Below, piece after piece: positions 26,515-35,156 of a DNA stretch of 40,886 bases; positions within the stretch are counted from its first letter, which is position 1, and every line of letters starts with the position of its first letter. Below the pieces are notes generated by a model that did no database searches, was not told where the DNA came from, and worked only from the letters and a program-made list of their open reading frames with translations. Source of the stretch: Flavobacteriaceae bacterium. GTDB taxonomy: Bacteria > Bacteroidota > Bacteroidia > Flavobacteriales > Flavobacteriaceae. The stretch lies in contig CANBOV010000016.1 of the NCBI GenBank assembly GCA_947371275.1, forward strand, positions 1 to 40,886, written 5' to 3'. The position numbers and the translations under genes were made by a program.

Positions 26515-27705
26515 ATGAAAACAACAACACTAGTAAAATGGATTATTTTAGTTTTTGTTTCGAATATGGCTTTTAGCCAGTCACAAAAATTAGTAGTAAC
26601 CCTTGATGCTGGTCACGGAGACCATGATTATGGTGCGGTCTACAACGGTCATATCGAAAAGAACATCACGCTAGCAGTCGCCTTGAAAGTGGGTAGGCTA
26701 TTAGAGAAAACCTCAGGTATCGAAGTGGTATACACTAGAAAAACCGACCAGTTTATTGATATTGTTGAAAGAGCCAATATTGCCAACAAAGCGGATGCCA
26801 ATATATTGGTTTCCATACATTGCAATGCCAATAAAAACACGGCGGCAGACGGCAGTGAAACCTACGTAATGGGGTTGTCTAAAAATCCATCCAATCTAGA
26901 GGCGGCCAAACGTGAAAATGCAGTAATCGCTCTCGAAAAAGACTATAGTCAAAAATACGAGGGCTATGATCCTAAATCGCCCGAATCAATAAAAATGGCG
27001 ACGACCACTAAGGAACCTGATCTCGACCAAAGTATTCTTTTAGCTGGAAAAATACAAAACCACTTTATTGACGAACTAGACAAGAAAAGCCGTGGGGTAA
27101 AACAAGCTCCGTTTATGTTACTTAATAAAGCTTATATGCCAAAAGTCTTAATTGAAATAGGTTTCCTTTCAAATCCTACTGAAGGGGCTAAATTGGACTC
27201 TGAAGAAGGGCAAGATGGTATAGCACAAGCCATTGCTAATGCCATCATCAGCTATAAAAAGGATTATTTTAGCACCGGCAAAGAGGAAGCTGAAAAGCCG
27301 TCTCAAAAAATGGAAAAGGATAAATCATACACGTCTACTGATACCGTTACGGTACCAAAAGCCGTAGTGAAAACAACCGAGGTGAGAAAGGCAGAAGTTA
27401 AAAAGCCAGAACCTAAGGAAGTAGTGAAACCAGAACCAGAGGTTGCTACTGAGGTGAGCTTTAAAGTCCAACTCTCTGCGAGCGGTAAAAAAATAGATAC
27501 CACCCCAAGCAATTTTAAGGGTTTAAGCTCGATAGGGGTAACTTCAGAAGGAACCTTTTATAAATACACCTATGGCAATACAGCCAATTATGACGAAGCC
27601 AAACGATTATTAGCCGAAGCCAAAGCAAAAGGATATACCTCTGCCTTTGTTATTGCCTTCAAAAACGGAAAAAAAGTTTCAGTGCAAGAAGCATTAAAGC
27701 GATAA
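26515..27705 (+). CDS. N-acetylmuramoyl-L-alanine amidase with SPOR domain (second copy)
   Basis: A paralogue of the preceding gene, 396 residues from the ATG at 26515. It has the same layout: signal peptide (to FSQ), Amidase_3 domain with LDAGHGDHDYG, IEKNITLA, SIHCNAN and LIEIGFLSN, a shorter Lys/Pro/Glu linker (about 50 residues), and a SPOR-like end (FKVQLSASGKKID). The zinc and catalytic residues are intact in both copies, so both should be active. The short gap of 36 bases suggests co-transcription. The difference in linker length and in surface residues suggests distinct partners or timing at the septum. Confidence 0.94.
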   Translation: MKTTTLVKWIILVFVSNMAFSQSQKLVVTLDAGHGDHDYGAVYNGHIEKNITLAVALKVGRLLEKTSGIEVVYTRKTDQFIDIVERANIANKADANILVSIHCNANKNTAADGSETYVMGLSKNPSNLEAAKRENAVIALEKDYSQKYEGYDPKSPESIKMATTTKEPDLDQSILLAGKIQNHFIDELDKKSRGVKQAPFMLLNKAYMPKVLIEIGFLSNPTEGAKLDSEEGQDGIAQAIANAIISYKKDYFSTGKEEAEKPSQKMEKDKSYTSTDTVTVPKAVVKTTEVRKAEVKKPEPKEVVKPEPEVATEVSFKVQLSASGKKIDTTPSNFKGLSSIGVTSEGTFYKYTYGNTANYDEAKRLLAEAKAKGYTSAFVIAFKNGKKVSVQEALKR

Positions 27706-27731
27706 TTATAAAGAGTTACAGGATTTTATTT

Positions 27732-27739
27732 TAACTTTG
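27732..27739 (+). promoter_or_regulatory. -7 box of the mlaD gene
   Basis: TAACTTTG matches TAnnTTTG and lies 17 bases before the TTG start at 27756, leaving a very short leader. It suggests that mlaD and the genes after it can be transcribed separately from the amidases. Confidence 0.55.
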
Positions 27740-27755
27740 CCAAAAACACTCAGCA

Positions 27756-28712
27756 TTGAAAATTAGTAGAGAAATTAAGACGGCGATATTGGTTATTGCG
27801 TCTATTTTATTATTCATTTGGGGATACAGTTTCTTAAAAGGAAAAGATTTGTTTACCAACTATAAGACATTTTATGTCCAATACGATAATGTAGAGGGCT
27901 TACAAAATTCGGCCCCTGTAACCATCAACGGATTAGTAGTAGGGAAAGTGAGTAAAATTGACTTTCTAAACGAAACTGGTAAAGTACAAGTTGTATTGCA
28001 AATCAAATCCACTTTTCCATTTTCTAAATCCAGTATAGCCTACATCTACGAACCGGGCTTAATTGGTGGAAAACAAATCATGATTACTCCAAATTTTGAG
28101 GATAAATCAGTAGCCGAAAATGGCCTAACCCTGCAAGGAGGGAATGTACCCGGGCTAACTACCTTAGTAGCACAAAAGCTATCGCCTCTTCAAGATAAAG
28201 TGGAGAAAATGGTAGTCTCTGCTGACAAACTTCTGAAGAATGTCAATTCAATTCTAGATGCTAAAACCAAAGACCATCTAAAAAGCAGTATAGCAAATCT
28301 TGATGAAACACTTGCCGAATTCAAAGTAGCCTCTGGAAATGTAAACGAAATGCTAGCCGATAATAGAGGGAAGATTAATGCCACTATGGACAACGTTAAC
28401 AAAGCTTCCGGAAATTTTGTCAAAATATCCGATTCTATCGCCAAAGTAAACATAGGAGCTACTGTTAAAAAATTAGAAAAAACATTAGCTAGCGTAGACC
28501 AAATAATGTCTGATGTACAAGCAGGTAAAGGGACCCTTGGTAAATTAGCCAAAGACGAAACCTTGTACACTAATTTCGCTAAGACCTCAAAAGAACTTGA
28601 ACTGCTTTTACAAGACTTGCGCTTGAATCCAACGCGCTATGTCAATGTTTCACTCTTTGGAAAGAAAAACAAACCCTATAAAGCGCCCGTAAACGATACC
28701 ATAAAAAAGTAA
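27756..28712 (+). CDS. MCE/MlaD-family lipid transport protein
   Basis: The periplasmic substrate-binding part of an Mla-type lipid transporter, 318 residues. One N-terminal membrane helix (about 8-27) is followed by an MCE domain (about 35-115: VQYDNVEGLQNSAPVTINGLVVGKV, then EPGLIGGKQIMI). The remainder is a long helical, coiled-coil-like tail, which in this family forms a hexameric tube. The start must be TTG at 27756: an in-frame stop lies at 27732-27734 and no ATG is near. The permease and ATPase partners (MlaE, MlaF) are not in this window. It is followed after 10 bases by the Fe-S gene. Confidence 0.92.
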   Translation: MKISREIKTAILVIASILLFIWGYSFLKGKDLFTNYKTFYVQYDNVEGLQNSAPVTINGLVVGKVSKIDFLNETGKVQVVLQIKSTFPFSKSSIAYIYEPGLIGGKQIMITPNFEDKSVAENGLTLQGGNVPGLTTLVAQKLSPLQDKVEKMVVSADKLLKNVNSILDAKTKDHLKSSIANLDETLAEFKVASGNVNEMLADNRGKINATMDNVNKASGNFVKISDSIAKVNIGATVKKLEKTLASVDQIMSDVQAGKGTLGKLAKDETLYTNFAKTSKELELLLQDLRLNPTRYVNVSLFGKKNKPYKAPVNDTIKK

Positions 28713-28722
28713 ATCTCAAGCC

Positions 28723-30030
28723 ATGATGTATATCGACAACATACTCTTTGCTATCCTACTCCTTATCGGAATTGGTTTTTTTGTCAAAAACATAAAGAAA
28801 CTAAACCGTAACATCAAATTAGGACACGATGTAAATCGTTCCGATAATCCAGGAGCACGTTGGAAAAATATGGTCCGCATCGCGCTAGGCCAATCCAAAA
28901 TGGTGAGACGTCCTATAGCAGGGGTCTTACACATTATTGTCTATGCTGGTTTCATCATCATTAATATCGAGGTACTTGAAATTATCATTGATGGGTTGTT
29001 TGGAACCCACAGAATATTCTCCTTCATGGGAAGTTTCTATAGTTTTCTTATTGGTTCTTTTGAAATCCTAGCGGTTTTAGTGCTAGTAGCGGTTGTAGTA
29101 TTCTGGATTCGCCGTAATATAATACGACTAAAACGTTTTGCTAGCACCGACCTAAAAGGGGCACCCAAAAAAGACGCCGATACCATCCTGTATTTCGAAA
29201 TGGTTCTAATGTCTTTGTTTTTGATCATGAATGCAACCGACTTGCATTTCCAAATGATGAACTCTGGAAACATTATCTCCCAATACATTACTCCATTGTT
29301 TTACGATATGGATATTACAACCGTAGAGGTCATTGAAAATGCCGCTTGGTGGTTCCACATTATTGGGATATTACTGTTCCTAAACTACTTGTATTATTCG
29401 AAACACTTACACATACTCTTAGCGTTTCCAAATACGTTTTATGCCGACTTAAATGCCAAAGGCAAATTTGATAACCTAGAAAGCGTAACCAAAGAGGTGA
29501 AACTAATGATGGATCCTACTGCTGATCCCTTTGCAGCCCAACCCGCAGATGAAAATGCTGTACCTGCTAAGTTTGGCGCTTCCGATGTGCAAGACTTGAA
29601 CTGGGTGCAATTGCTAAATGCATACACCTGTACGGAGTGCGGTAGATGTACTTCCTCTTGTCCGGCCAACCAAACGGGTAAAAAATTATCTCCTCGTAAA
29701 ATCATGATGGACACTCGTGACCGCCTAGAAGAGGTAGGACGCAATATCGATGCCAATAAAGGGATCTTTGTGCCCGATAATAAATCCCTGTTAAACGATT
29801 ACATTACCCCCGAAGAGCTTTGGGCGTGTACATCTTGCAACGCTTGTGTAGAAGAATGTCCTGTAAACATAAGTCCGTTGTCTATCATCATGGATATGAG
29901 ACGCTATTTAGTAATGGAGCAAAGTGCTGCCCCTCAATCCCTAAATGCAATGATGTCCAATATCGAAAATAACGGCGCACCTTGGCAATACAACCAACAA
30001 GACCGATTGAACTGGAAAGACGAAAATTAA
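28723..30030 (+). CDS. Membrane Fe-S oxidoreductase with two 4Fe-4S clusters
   Basis: A 435-residue membrane protein. The N-terminal half has about five helices resembling the NarI/DsrM heme b subunit, with His residues in or near the helices (VLHIIVYAGF, WWFHIIGI, SKHLHILL) as possible heme ligands. The C-terminal half has two ferredoxin-type motifs: CTECGRCTSSCP (Cys303, 306, 309, 313) and CTSCNACVEECP (Cys369, 372, 375, 379). This matches the electron-carrying subunit of heterodisulfide-reductase-like complexes. The CCG-domain protein encoded two genes downstream is the likely partner. The electron donor and acceptor are unknown; a quinone link is plausible. The first ATG is at 28723, the next at 28726. 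Confidence 0.9.
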   Translation: MMYIDNILFAILLLIGIGFFVKNIKKLNRNIKLGHDVNRSDNPGARWKNMVRIALGQSKMVRRPIAGVLHIIVYAGFIIINIEVLEIIIDGLFGTHRIFSFMGSFYSFLIGSFEILAVLVLVAVVVFWIRRNIIRLKRFASTDLKGAPKKDADTILYFEMVLMSLFLIMNATDLHFQMMNSGNIISQYITPLFYDMDITTVEVIENAAWWFHIIGILLFLNYLYYSKHLHILLAFPNTFYADLNAKGKFDNLESVTKEVKLMMDPTADPFAAQPADENAVPAKFGASDVQDLNWVQLLNAYTCTECGRCTSSCPANQTGKKLSPRKIMMDTRDRLEEVGRNIDANKGIFVPDNKSLLNDYITPEELWACTSCNACVEECPVNISPLSIIMDMRRYLVMEQSAAPQSLNAMMSNIENNGAPWQYNQQDRLNWKDEN

Positions 30031-30111
30031 GTATATACAACTGATAAATTCTCATAATTGTGAGGCGTGGGAATTTGTCGAATGAATTTGAACACTATAA
30101 AAAGTAACTAA

Positions 30112-30558
30112 ATGAAAGCGGAAGACATTGACAAAACCTTGCAAACAGTAACGCAAAATGGCCAGCATTTAAGCCCTATCTTGCCCGAAGGAGTAAAAAA
30201 CTATTTAATTGACATCGATGGTACCGTTTGTGACGACATCCCAAACGAAGAACCTGAAAGAATGTTAACGGCTGAAGTGTATCCAGATGCCCTAATCACT
30301 CTTAACAAATGGTATGATGAAGGACATATCATATTCTTCTTCACTTCCCGTACAGAAGCACACAGAGAATATACCGAAATCTGGTTGAAAAAACATGGTT
30401 TCAAATACCACGGTATCCTTTTTGGAAAGCCTCGTGGCGGTAACTACCATTGGATTGATAACCACCTCGTAAAAGCGACCCGCTACAGAGGGAAATTCAC
30501 CGATCTAGTAGACAAAGAAGTAACTATTCAGGTGTTTGACGACGAACATCATGAATAA
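30112..30558 (+). CDS. HAD-like hydrolase, small
   Basis: A 148-residue protein with a short HAD-type core. The nucleophile motif is LIDIDGTVCDD (near residue 32), motif II is FFTSRTEAH, the motif III lysine may be in GKPRGGNYHWIDNH, and the acidic end FDDEHHE is unusual. Similar Bacteroidota proteins are often labelled phosphoheptose isomerase, but I see no SIS domain, so I think that label is wrong. It lies between the two Fe-S subunit genes with gaps of 81 and 60 bases. It is probably a cytoplasmic phosphatase; its substrate is unknown. Confidence 0.82.
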   Translation: MKAEDIDKTLQTVTQNGQHLSPILPEGVKNYLIDIDGTVCDDIPNEEPERMLTAEVYPDALITLNKWYDEGHIIFFFTSRTEAHREYTEIWLKKHGFKYHGILFGKPRGGNYHWIDNHLVKATRYRGKFTDLVDKEVTIQVFDDEHHE

Positions 30559-30618
30559 ACTATAGATTAAAAACTTTGCAAGCTTGCTTCATCGCAATCG
30601 TGCAACTAATATAAGATT

Positions 30619-31410
30619 ATGTCAGAAGTATTAAATGTGCCTACTATGGCAGAAATGATGGCGCAAGGCAAACAACCCGAAGTGTTATTTTGGGTAGGCT
30701 GTGCCGGTAGTTTCGATGACAGAGCCAAAAAGATTACCAAAGCTTTTGTACGTATTTTAAATCGTGCTAAAGTAGAATTTGCCGTACTTGGAACCGAAGA
30801 AAGCTGTACGGGTGATCCAGCCAAAAGAGCGGGTAACGAATTCTTGTTTCAAATGCAAGCCATGATGAACATCGAAGTGCTAAATGCCTATGAAGCCAAG
30901 AAAATAGTAACGGCCTGTCCGCATTGCTTTAATACTTTAAAAAACGAATACCCTGAACTAGGTGGTACTTACGAAGTAGTGCACCATACTGAATTTCTAA
31001 AGTCGCTTTTAGAAGCAGGCAGACTAACCATCGAAGGTGGTCAGTTCAAAGGAAAACGAATTACCTTTCATGACCCTTGCTATTTAGGTCGTGCCAATAA
31101 CATTTACGAGGCGCCTAGAGACTTAATTCAAAAGCTAGACGCAGAACTAGTAGAAATGAAACGCTCTAAAGCCAACGGTCTTTGTTGTGGTGCCGGAGGT
31201 GCTCAAATGTTTAAAGATGCCGAAAAAGGAAACAAGGAGATCAACGTAGAACGTACCGAAGATGCCCTAGAAACCCAAGCGGAAATCATTGCAGCAGGTT
31301 GCCCATTCTGCAATACCATGATGACCGACGGCGTAAAAGTAAAAGAGCAAGAAGCCAACGTCAAAGTAATGGATGTAGCCGAACTAATAGCCAACGCACA
31401 AGATTTATAA
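30619..31410 (+). CDS. CCG-domain Fe-S protein (HdrB/GlpC-like)
   Basis: A soluble partner of the membrane Fe-S protein, 263 residues. It has two CCG-type cysteine-rich motifs. The first is built from WVGCAGSFDDR, CPHCFNTLKNEYPELGG (Cys100 and 103) and DPCYLGR (Cys154). The second has CCGAGG (Cys189 and 190) and GCPFCNTMM (Cys228 and 231). In HdrB such motifs hold non-cubane 4Fe-4S clusters, the site of substrate reduction. Together with the protein at 28723 it should form a two-subunit oxidoreductase facing the cytoplasm. The natural substrate is not known. Confidence 0.9.
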   Translation: MSEVLNVPTMAEMMAQGKQPEVLFWVGCAGSFDDRAKKITKAFVRILNRAKVEFAVLGTEESCTGDPAKRAGNEFLFQMQAMMNIEVLNAYEAKKIVTACPHCFNTLKNEYPELGGTYEVVHHTEFLKSLLEAGRLTIEGGQFKGKRITFHDPCYLGRANNIYEAPRDLIQKLDAELVEMKRSKANGLCCGAGGAQMFKDAEKGNKEINVERTEDALETQAEIIAAGCPFCNTMMTDGVKVKEQEANVKVMDVAELIANAQDL

Positions 31411-31500
31411 TGATAATCGGAGCGGATTGATGATACGTTGAATTCCATTCAAGACCTTATTATTCCAACGCATAATTCATAATTTTAATTCAGAACTATA

Positions 31501-31983
31501 ATGTACATTCCTTTTGAAAATTTACCCGAAGATTCCAAGATTTGGATCTACCAATCCAATCGCAAATTTTCAGATGATGAAATGGCCGATATTGAAAAAG
31601 ACCTAGTAGTTTTTTTAGAAAATTGGGCTGCTCATGGTACAGGCCTTGAAGCTTCTTATATTCTAAAATACAACCGCTTCATCGTGATAGCCGTTAATCA
31701 GGAAGTACAACAAGCTACTGGTTGCTCTATAGATGCCTCTGTAGCTTTCATCCAAGGATTAGAACAAAAATATCAGGTCGAATTATTAGACAAAATGAAC
31801 GTGACGTTCAAGAATGGCGAACATATAGCACACAAATCATTAATCGATTTCAAACGTATGGCTAAAGAAAAAGCCGTAACCGTCAATACCATCGTATTCA
31901 ACAACCTAGTGAATACCATCGAAGAGTTTAACGAGAATTGGGAAGTTCCTGCTGGCGAAAGCTGGCACAGTCGTTTCTTTTAA
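31501..31983 (+). CDS. Conserved hypothetical protein
   Basis: A 160-residue soluble protein with no signal peptide. Related Bacteroidota proteins are often called ABC transporter ATPase, but I find no Walker A, Walker B or signature motif, so that name is not supported. Visible features are an N-terminal YIPFENLPEDSKIWIYQSNR, the segment NWAAHGTGLEA, a possible conserved Cys in GCSIDASVAFI and the end GESWHSRFF. It sits between the Fe-S protein and the GH3 gene, 9 bases before the latter. Its function is unknown. Confidence 0.8.
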   Translation: MYIPFENLPEDSKIWIYQSNRKFSDDEMADIEKDLVVFLENWAAHGTGLEASYILKYNRFIVIAVNQEVQQATGCSIDASVAFIQGLEQKYQVELLDKMNVTFKNGEHIAHKSLIDFKRMAKEKAVTVNTIVFNNLVNTIEEFNENWEVPAGESWHSRFF

Positions 31984-31992
31984 ACTGCCTTC

Positions 31993-34900
31993 ATGAAAAG
32001 ACTCCTCTTCAGCATCCTAGCCGGTAGCGCACTTTTATTTTTAGTGACCAATTGTTCGTCGACCCAAAAAACTACCTCTAAGGCCAATATTGCCCTAGGT
32101 AGAGCCGCTATTGCCGATGATGAAGAAATCTACATTCCGCACCTAAAATCAGAACGAAAAAACTTCTTTCCTGAAACCGGTGCCGAAACGCACTGGGTAG
32201 ATAGCATCTACAATCAGTTGTCTCTAGAAGAAAAAATTGGCCAGCTCTTCATGGTAGCCGCCTATTCCAATAAAGATACAATCCATACCAACGCCATGGA
32301 ACGATTGGTGCGCGACTATAAAGTAGGCGGACTCATATTCTTCCAAGGTGGTCCAGCCCGCCAAGCTCGTCTGACTAATAAATACCAAGCCTTATCCAAA
32401 GTGCCTTTGTTCATTGGAATTGACGCCGAATGGGGGATGAATATGCGCTTGGATTCCACCTTTCGCTATCCGTTCAATATGACCCTTGGGGCCATCAAAG
32501 ATCTCAAACTAGTGGAACGTGCTGGCATAAGCATGGCCAAAGAAAGCAAACGTATGGGAGTCCATTTCAACTTCACTCCCGTACTAGACATCAATACCAA
32601 TCCCAAAAATCCTATTATTGGTTACCGCTCTTTCGGAGAGAATAAAGTCAGCGTAACTGAACACGCTATTGCCCTCATGCAAGGGGTGCAAGGCCAAGGG
32701 GTTTTCTGCACAGGAAAACATTTCCCAGGACACGGCGATACAGCAACTGATTCGCACAGTACGCTTCCCTTAGTAACCGCTACGTTAGACCATCTGGAAA
32801 AAGTTGAAATGTACCCTTATAAACGCATGTTCGATGAAGGCCTAGTGTCGGTAATGGTCGCTCATTTAAATGTGCCAAGCCTTGAGCCAAGAGAAGGCTA
32901 TCCAACTTCCATATCCCACCATGTGGTGACTGATGTACTTAAAAACGAACTGGGTTTTGATGGTTTAGTTTTTACCGATGCCCTAAACATGAAAGGAGCA
33001 TCCAACTTTAAAAAACCAGGCGATATCGACCTAGAAGCATTTTTAGCCGGTAATGATATTCTATTGTTTGCTGAAAACGTGCCGCTTGCTACCGAAAAAA
33101 TATGTGTGGCCTACCAAGACAGCCTAATCTCTGACGACCGAATAGCCGAATCAGTAAAAAAGATTTTGCGCTATAAATTCAAAGCGGGACTCAATCACTA
33201 TAAACCCATTGATACCAAGAACCTCAGTAACGATATGAATACGCCCGAAAACGATGCGTTGAAATATGAGCTATATGAAAATGCCGTTACCGTAGTCAAA
33301 AACGATAAGGAAATCTTACCCATCAAAAACCTAAATCAAAAAATTGCCTACATCAAACTAGGAGATGATAACAATAGTGCTTTTGAAACCACCTTAAAGA
33401 AATATACAGAAGTAACAGAAGTAAATGAAACCAACCTAGACACACTTGCGGTCAAAATAAAAGATTTCGATACCGTAATCATTGGCTACCATAAATCGGA
33501 TAAAACCTGGTGGAAAGCGCCCGACTTAAATAACGACGAACTCCAACTTATAGAAACCGTTGCTTCCAAAACAAACGTAATCCTAGATTGTTTTGCCAAA
33601 CCGTATTCCTTATCTAAAATTCGCAATTTCGAGTCCATAAAAGCGGTGGTAGTGTCCTACCAAAACGGTGATGTAGCCCAAGAAGTATCGGCAGAATTAC
33701 TCTTCGGTGCCATCGAAGCCAAAGGAAAACTACCTGTATCCATCAACGAATCCTACAGAGTAGGGGATGGACTAACCACTGAAAAACTAGACCGTCTCGG
33801 TTTTGCTACTCCAGAAAGTGTAGGCATGAGCTCTGAAAAGCTAAAGCAAATTGAAGTCTATGCCAATAAAGCCATAAACAACATGATGGCACCAGGCATG
33901 CAAATCCTAGTCGCCCGCAAGGGAAAAGTCATCTACCAAAAATCTTTCGGAAACCAAACCTACGGTGGAAACGAAAAAGTGAGAAACACTGACTTATACG
34001 ACATCGCCTCCCTAACCAAAATGGTAGCGACCTTGCCCAACGTCATGCAGCAGTACGATAAAAAGAAAGTCAACCTTGAAACAACACTAGGGGACATGCT
34101 TCCAATGTTTAAAGGATCGAACAAACAACAAATATCCTTCAAAGAATTACTGTCCCATTATGGGCGCATGCAAGCGTGGATTCCGTTCTATAAAGCAACC
34201 CTAGATGCTGAGGGTATGCCATTGGACAAGTACTATAAAAAAGTATATACCGAAGGCTTTACCAAACGCGTTTCTGATAGTTTATTCCTTCGAGATGACT
34301 ACCATGATACCATCATGAAGAAAATCATCATCAGCCCACTAATCGATAAAAAAGAATACCGCTACAGCGATTTTACTTTCATTATCCTAAAGCAATACCT
34401 TGAGAAAGTAACGGGTAAAAAACTTGATGTACTTGCGGCCGAAAACTTCTATAAATCGCTTGGGATGAACTATACCTTATACAATCCGCTATCAAGGATA
34501 AACAAGAATGATATTGTACCTACCGAAATCGATACCTACTTCCGTCACACCACTGTGCAAGGCTACGTGCATGATATGGAAGCGGCCATGGAAGACGGGG
34601 TAGGAGGACATGCCGGTATATTCTCCAATGCAATGGACATCGCCAAGATGATGCAAATGTACCTTCAAAAAGGAAGCTATGGCGGCCAACGCTACTTCTC
34701 TGAAGCAACTTTCACCGATTTCAATACTTGCTGGTACTGTACCGAAGGCAACCGCCGCGGACTAGGATTCGATAAACCCCAATTAGGAAAAGAAGGCCCT
34801 ACTTGTGGCTGCGTGTCGATGTCAAGTTTTGGTCATACTGGTTTTACGGGTACTATGGCGTGGGCCGACCCCACCACCGATATTGTGTACGTATTCCTGT

Positions 34901-35004
34901 CCAATAGAACGTATCCCGATTCTAATTTACCCAACAAACTCTCCAAAGAAAACATCCGAGAAGACATCCAGAAAGTCATTCAAGATGCAGTTTTAGATAA
35001 GTAA
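31993..35004 (+). CDS. GH3 glycosidase fused to a beta-lactamase-fold serine hydrolase
   Basis: An exported 1003-residue two-domain enzyme. A lipoprotein-like signal ends at Cys21 (VTNC, with an atypical Asn at -1). The GH3 domain (about 60-590) has the beta-N-acetylglucosaminidase (NagZ-type) motif KHFPGHGDTATDSHSTLP (His243, Asp253, His255) and the nucleophile Asp329 in VFTDALNMKG. The C-terminal class C beta-lactamase-like domain (about 600-1000) keeps all three motifs: SLTK (Ser673, Lys676), YSD (Tyr791) and HTG (His948). It probably removes GlcNAc from peptidoglycan fragments and acts on a D-Ala or ester bond. The gene closes the envelope cluster. Confidence 0.92.
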   Translation: MKRLLFSILAGSALLFLVTNCSSTQKTTSKANIALGRAAIADDEEIYIPHLKSERKNFFPETGAETHWVDSIYNQLSLEEKIGQLFMVAAYSNKDTIHTNAMERLVRDYKVGGLIFFQGGPARQARLTNKYQALSKVPLFIGIDAEWGMNMRLDSTFRYPFNMTLGAIKDLKLVERAGISMAKESKRMGVHFNFTPVLDINTNPKNPIIGYRSFGENKVSVTEHAIALMQGVQGQGVFCTGKHFPGHGDTATDSHSTLPLVTATLDHLEKVEMYPYKRMFDEGLVSVMVAHLNVPSLEPREGYPTSISHHVVTDVLKNELGFDGLVFTDALNMKGASNFKKPGDIDLEAFLAGNDILLFAENVPLATEKICVAYQDSLISDDRIAESVKKILRYKFKAGLNHYKPIDTKNLSNDMNTPENDALKYELYENAVTVVKNDKEILPIKNLNQKIAYIKLGDDNNSAFETTLKKYTEVTEVNETNLDTLAVKIKDFDTVIIGYHKSDKTWWKAPDLNNDELQLIETVASKTNVILDCFAKPYSLSKIRNFESIKAVVVSYQNGDVAQEVSAELLFGAIEAKGKLPVSINESYRVGDGLTTEKLDRLGFATPESVGMSSEKLKQIEVYANKAINNMMAPGMQILVARKGKVIYQKSFGNQTYGGNEKVRNTDLYDIASLTKMVATLPNVMQQYDKKKVNLETTLGDMLPMFKGSNKQQISFKELLSHYGRMQAWIPFYKATLDAEGMPLDKYYKKVYTEGFTKRVSDSLFLRDDYHDTIMKKIIISPLIDKKEYRYSDFTFIILKQYLEKVTGKKLDVLAAENFYKSLGMNYTLYNPLSRINKNDIVPTEIDTYFRHTTVQGYVHDMEAAMEDGVGGHAGIFSNAMDIAKMMQMYLQKGSYGGQRYFSEATFTDFNTCWYCTEGNRRGLGFDKPQLGKEGPTCGCVSMSSFGHTGFTGTMAWADPTTDIVYVFLSNRTYPDSNLPNKLSKENIREDIQKVIQDAVLDK

Positions 35005-35023
35005 TTTTATGGGCGGCTGAGCA

Positions 35024-35074
35024 AGGTCAAGTTGGAAGAGTGCTACTTATGCTTTTCAAAATGAAACTTGACCT
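35024..35074 (+). repeat. Inverted repeat downstream of the GH3 gene
   Basis: AGGTCAAGTT (35024-35033) and AACTTGACCT (35065-35074) are perfect inverted copies, 31 bases apart, each flanked by TGAGCAA. No T run follows, so it is not a standard terminator. Confidence 0.6.
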
Positions 35075-35127
35075 GAGCAAAGAATAGGACTAAATAAGCC
35101 ACTGTGAGTACTATTGTTAATTTTGAG

Positions 35128-35135
35128 TATATTTG
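35128..35135 (+). promoter_or_regulatory. -7 box of the secreted hypothetical gene
   Basis: TATATTTG matches TAnnTTTG, 22 bases before the ATG at 35157. Confidence 0.5.
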
Positions 35136-35156
35136 GTTCAACTTTATACAAAAAAC

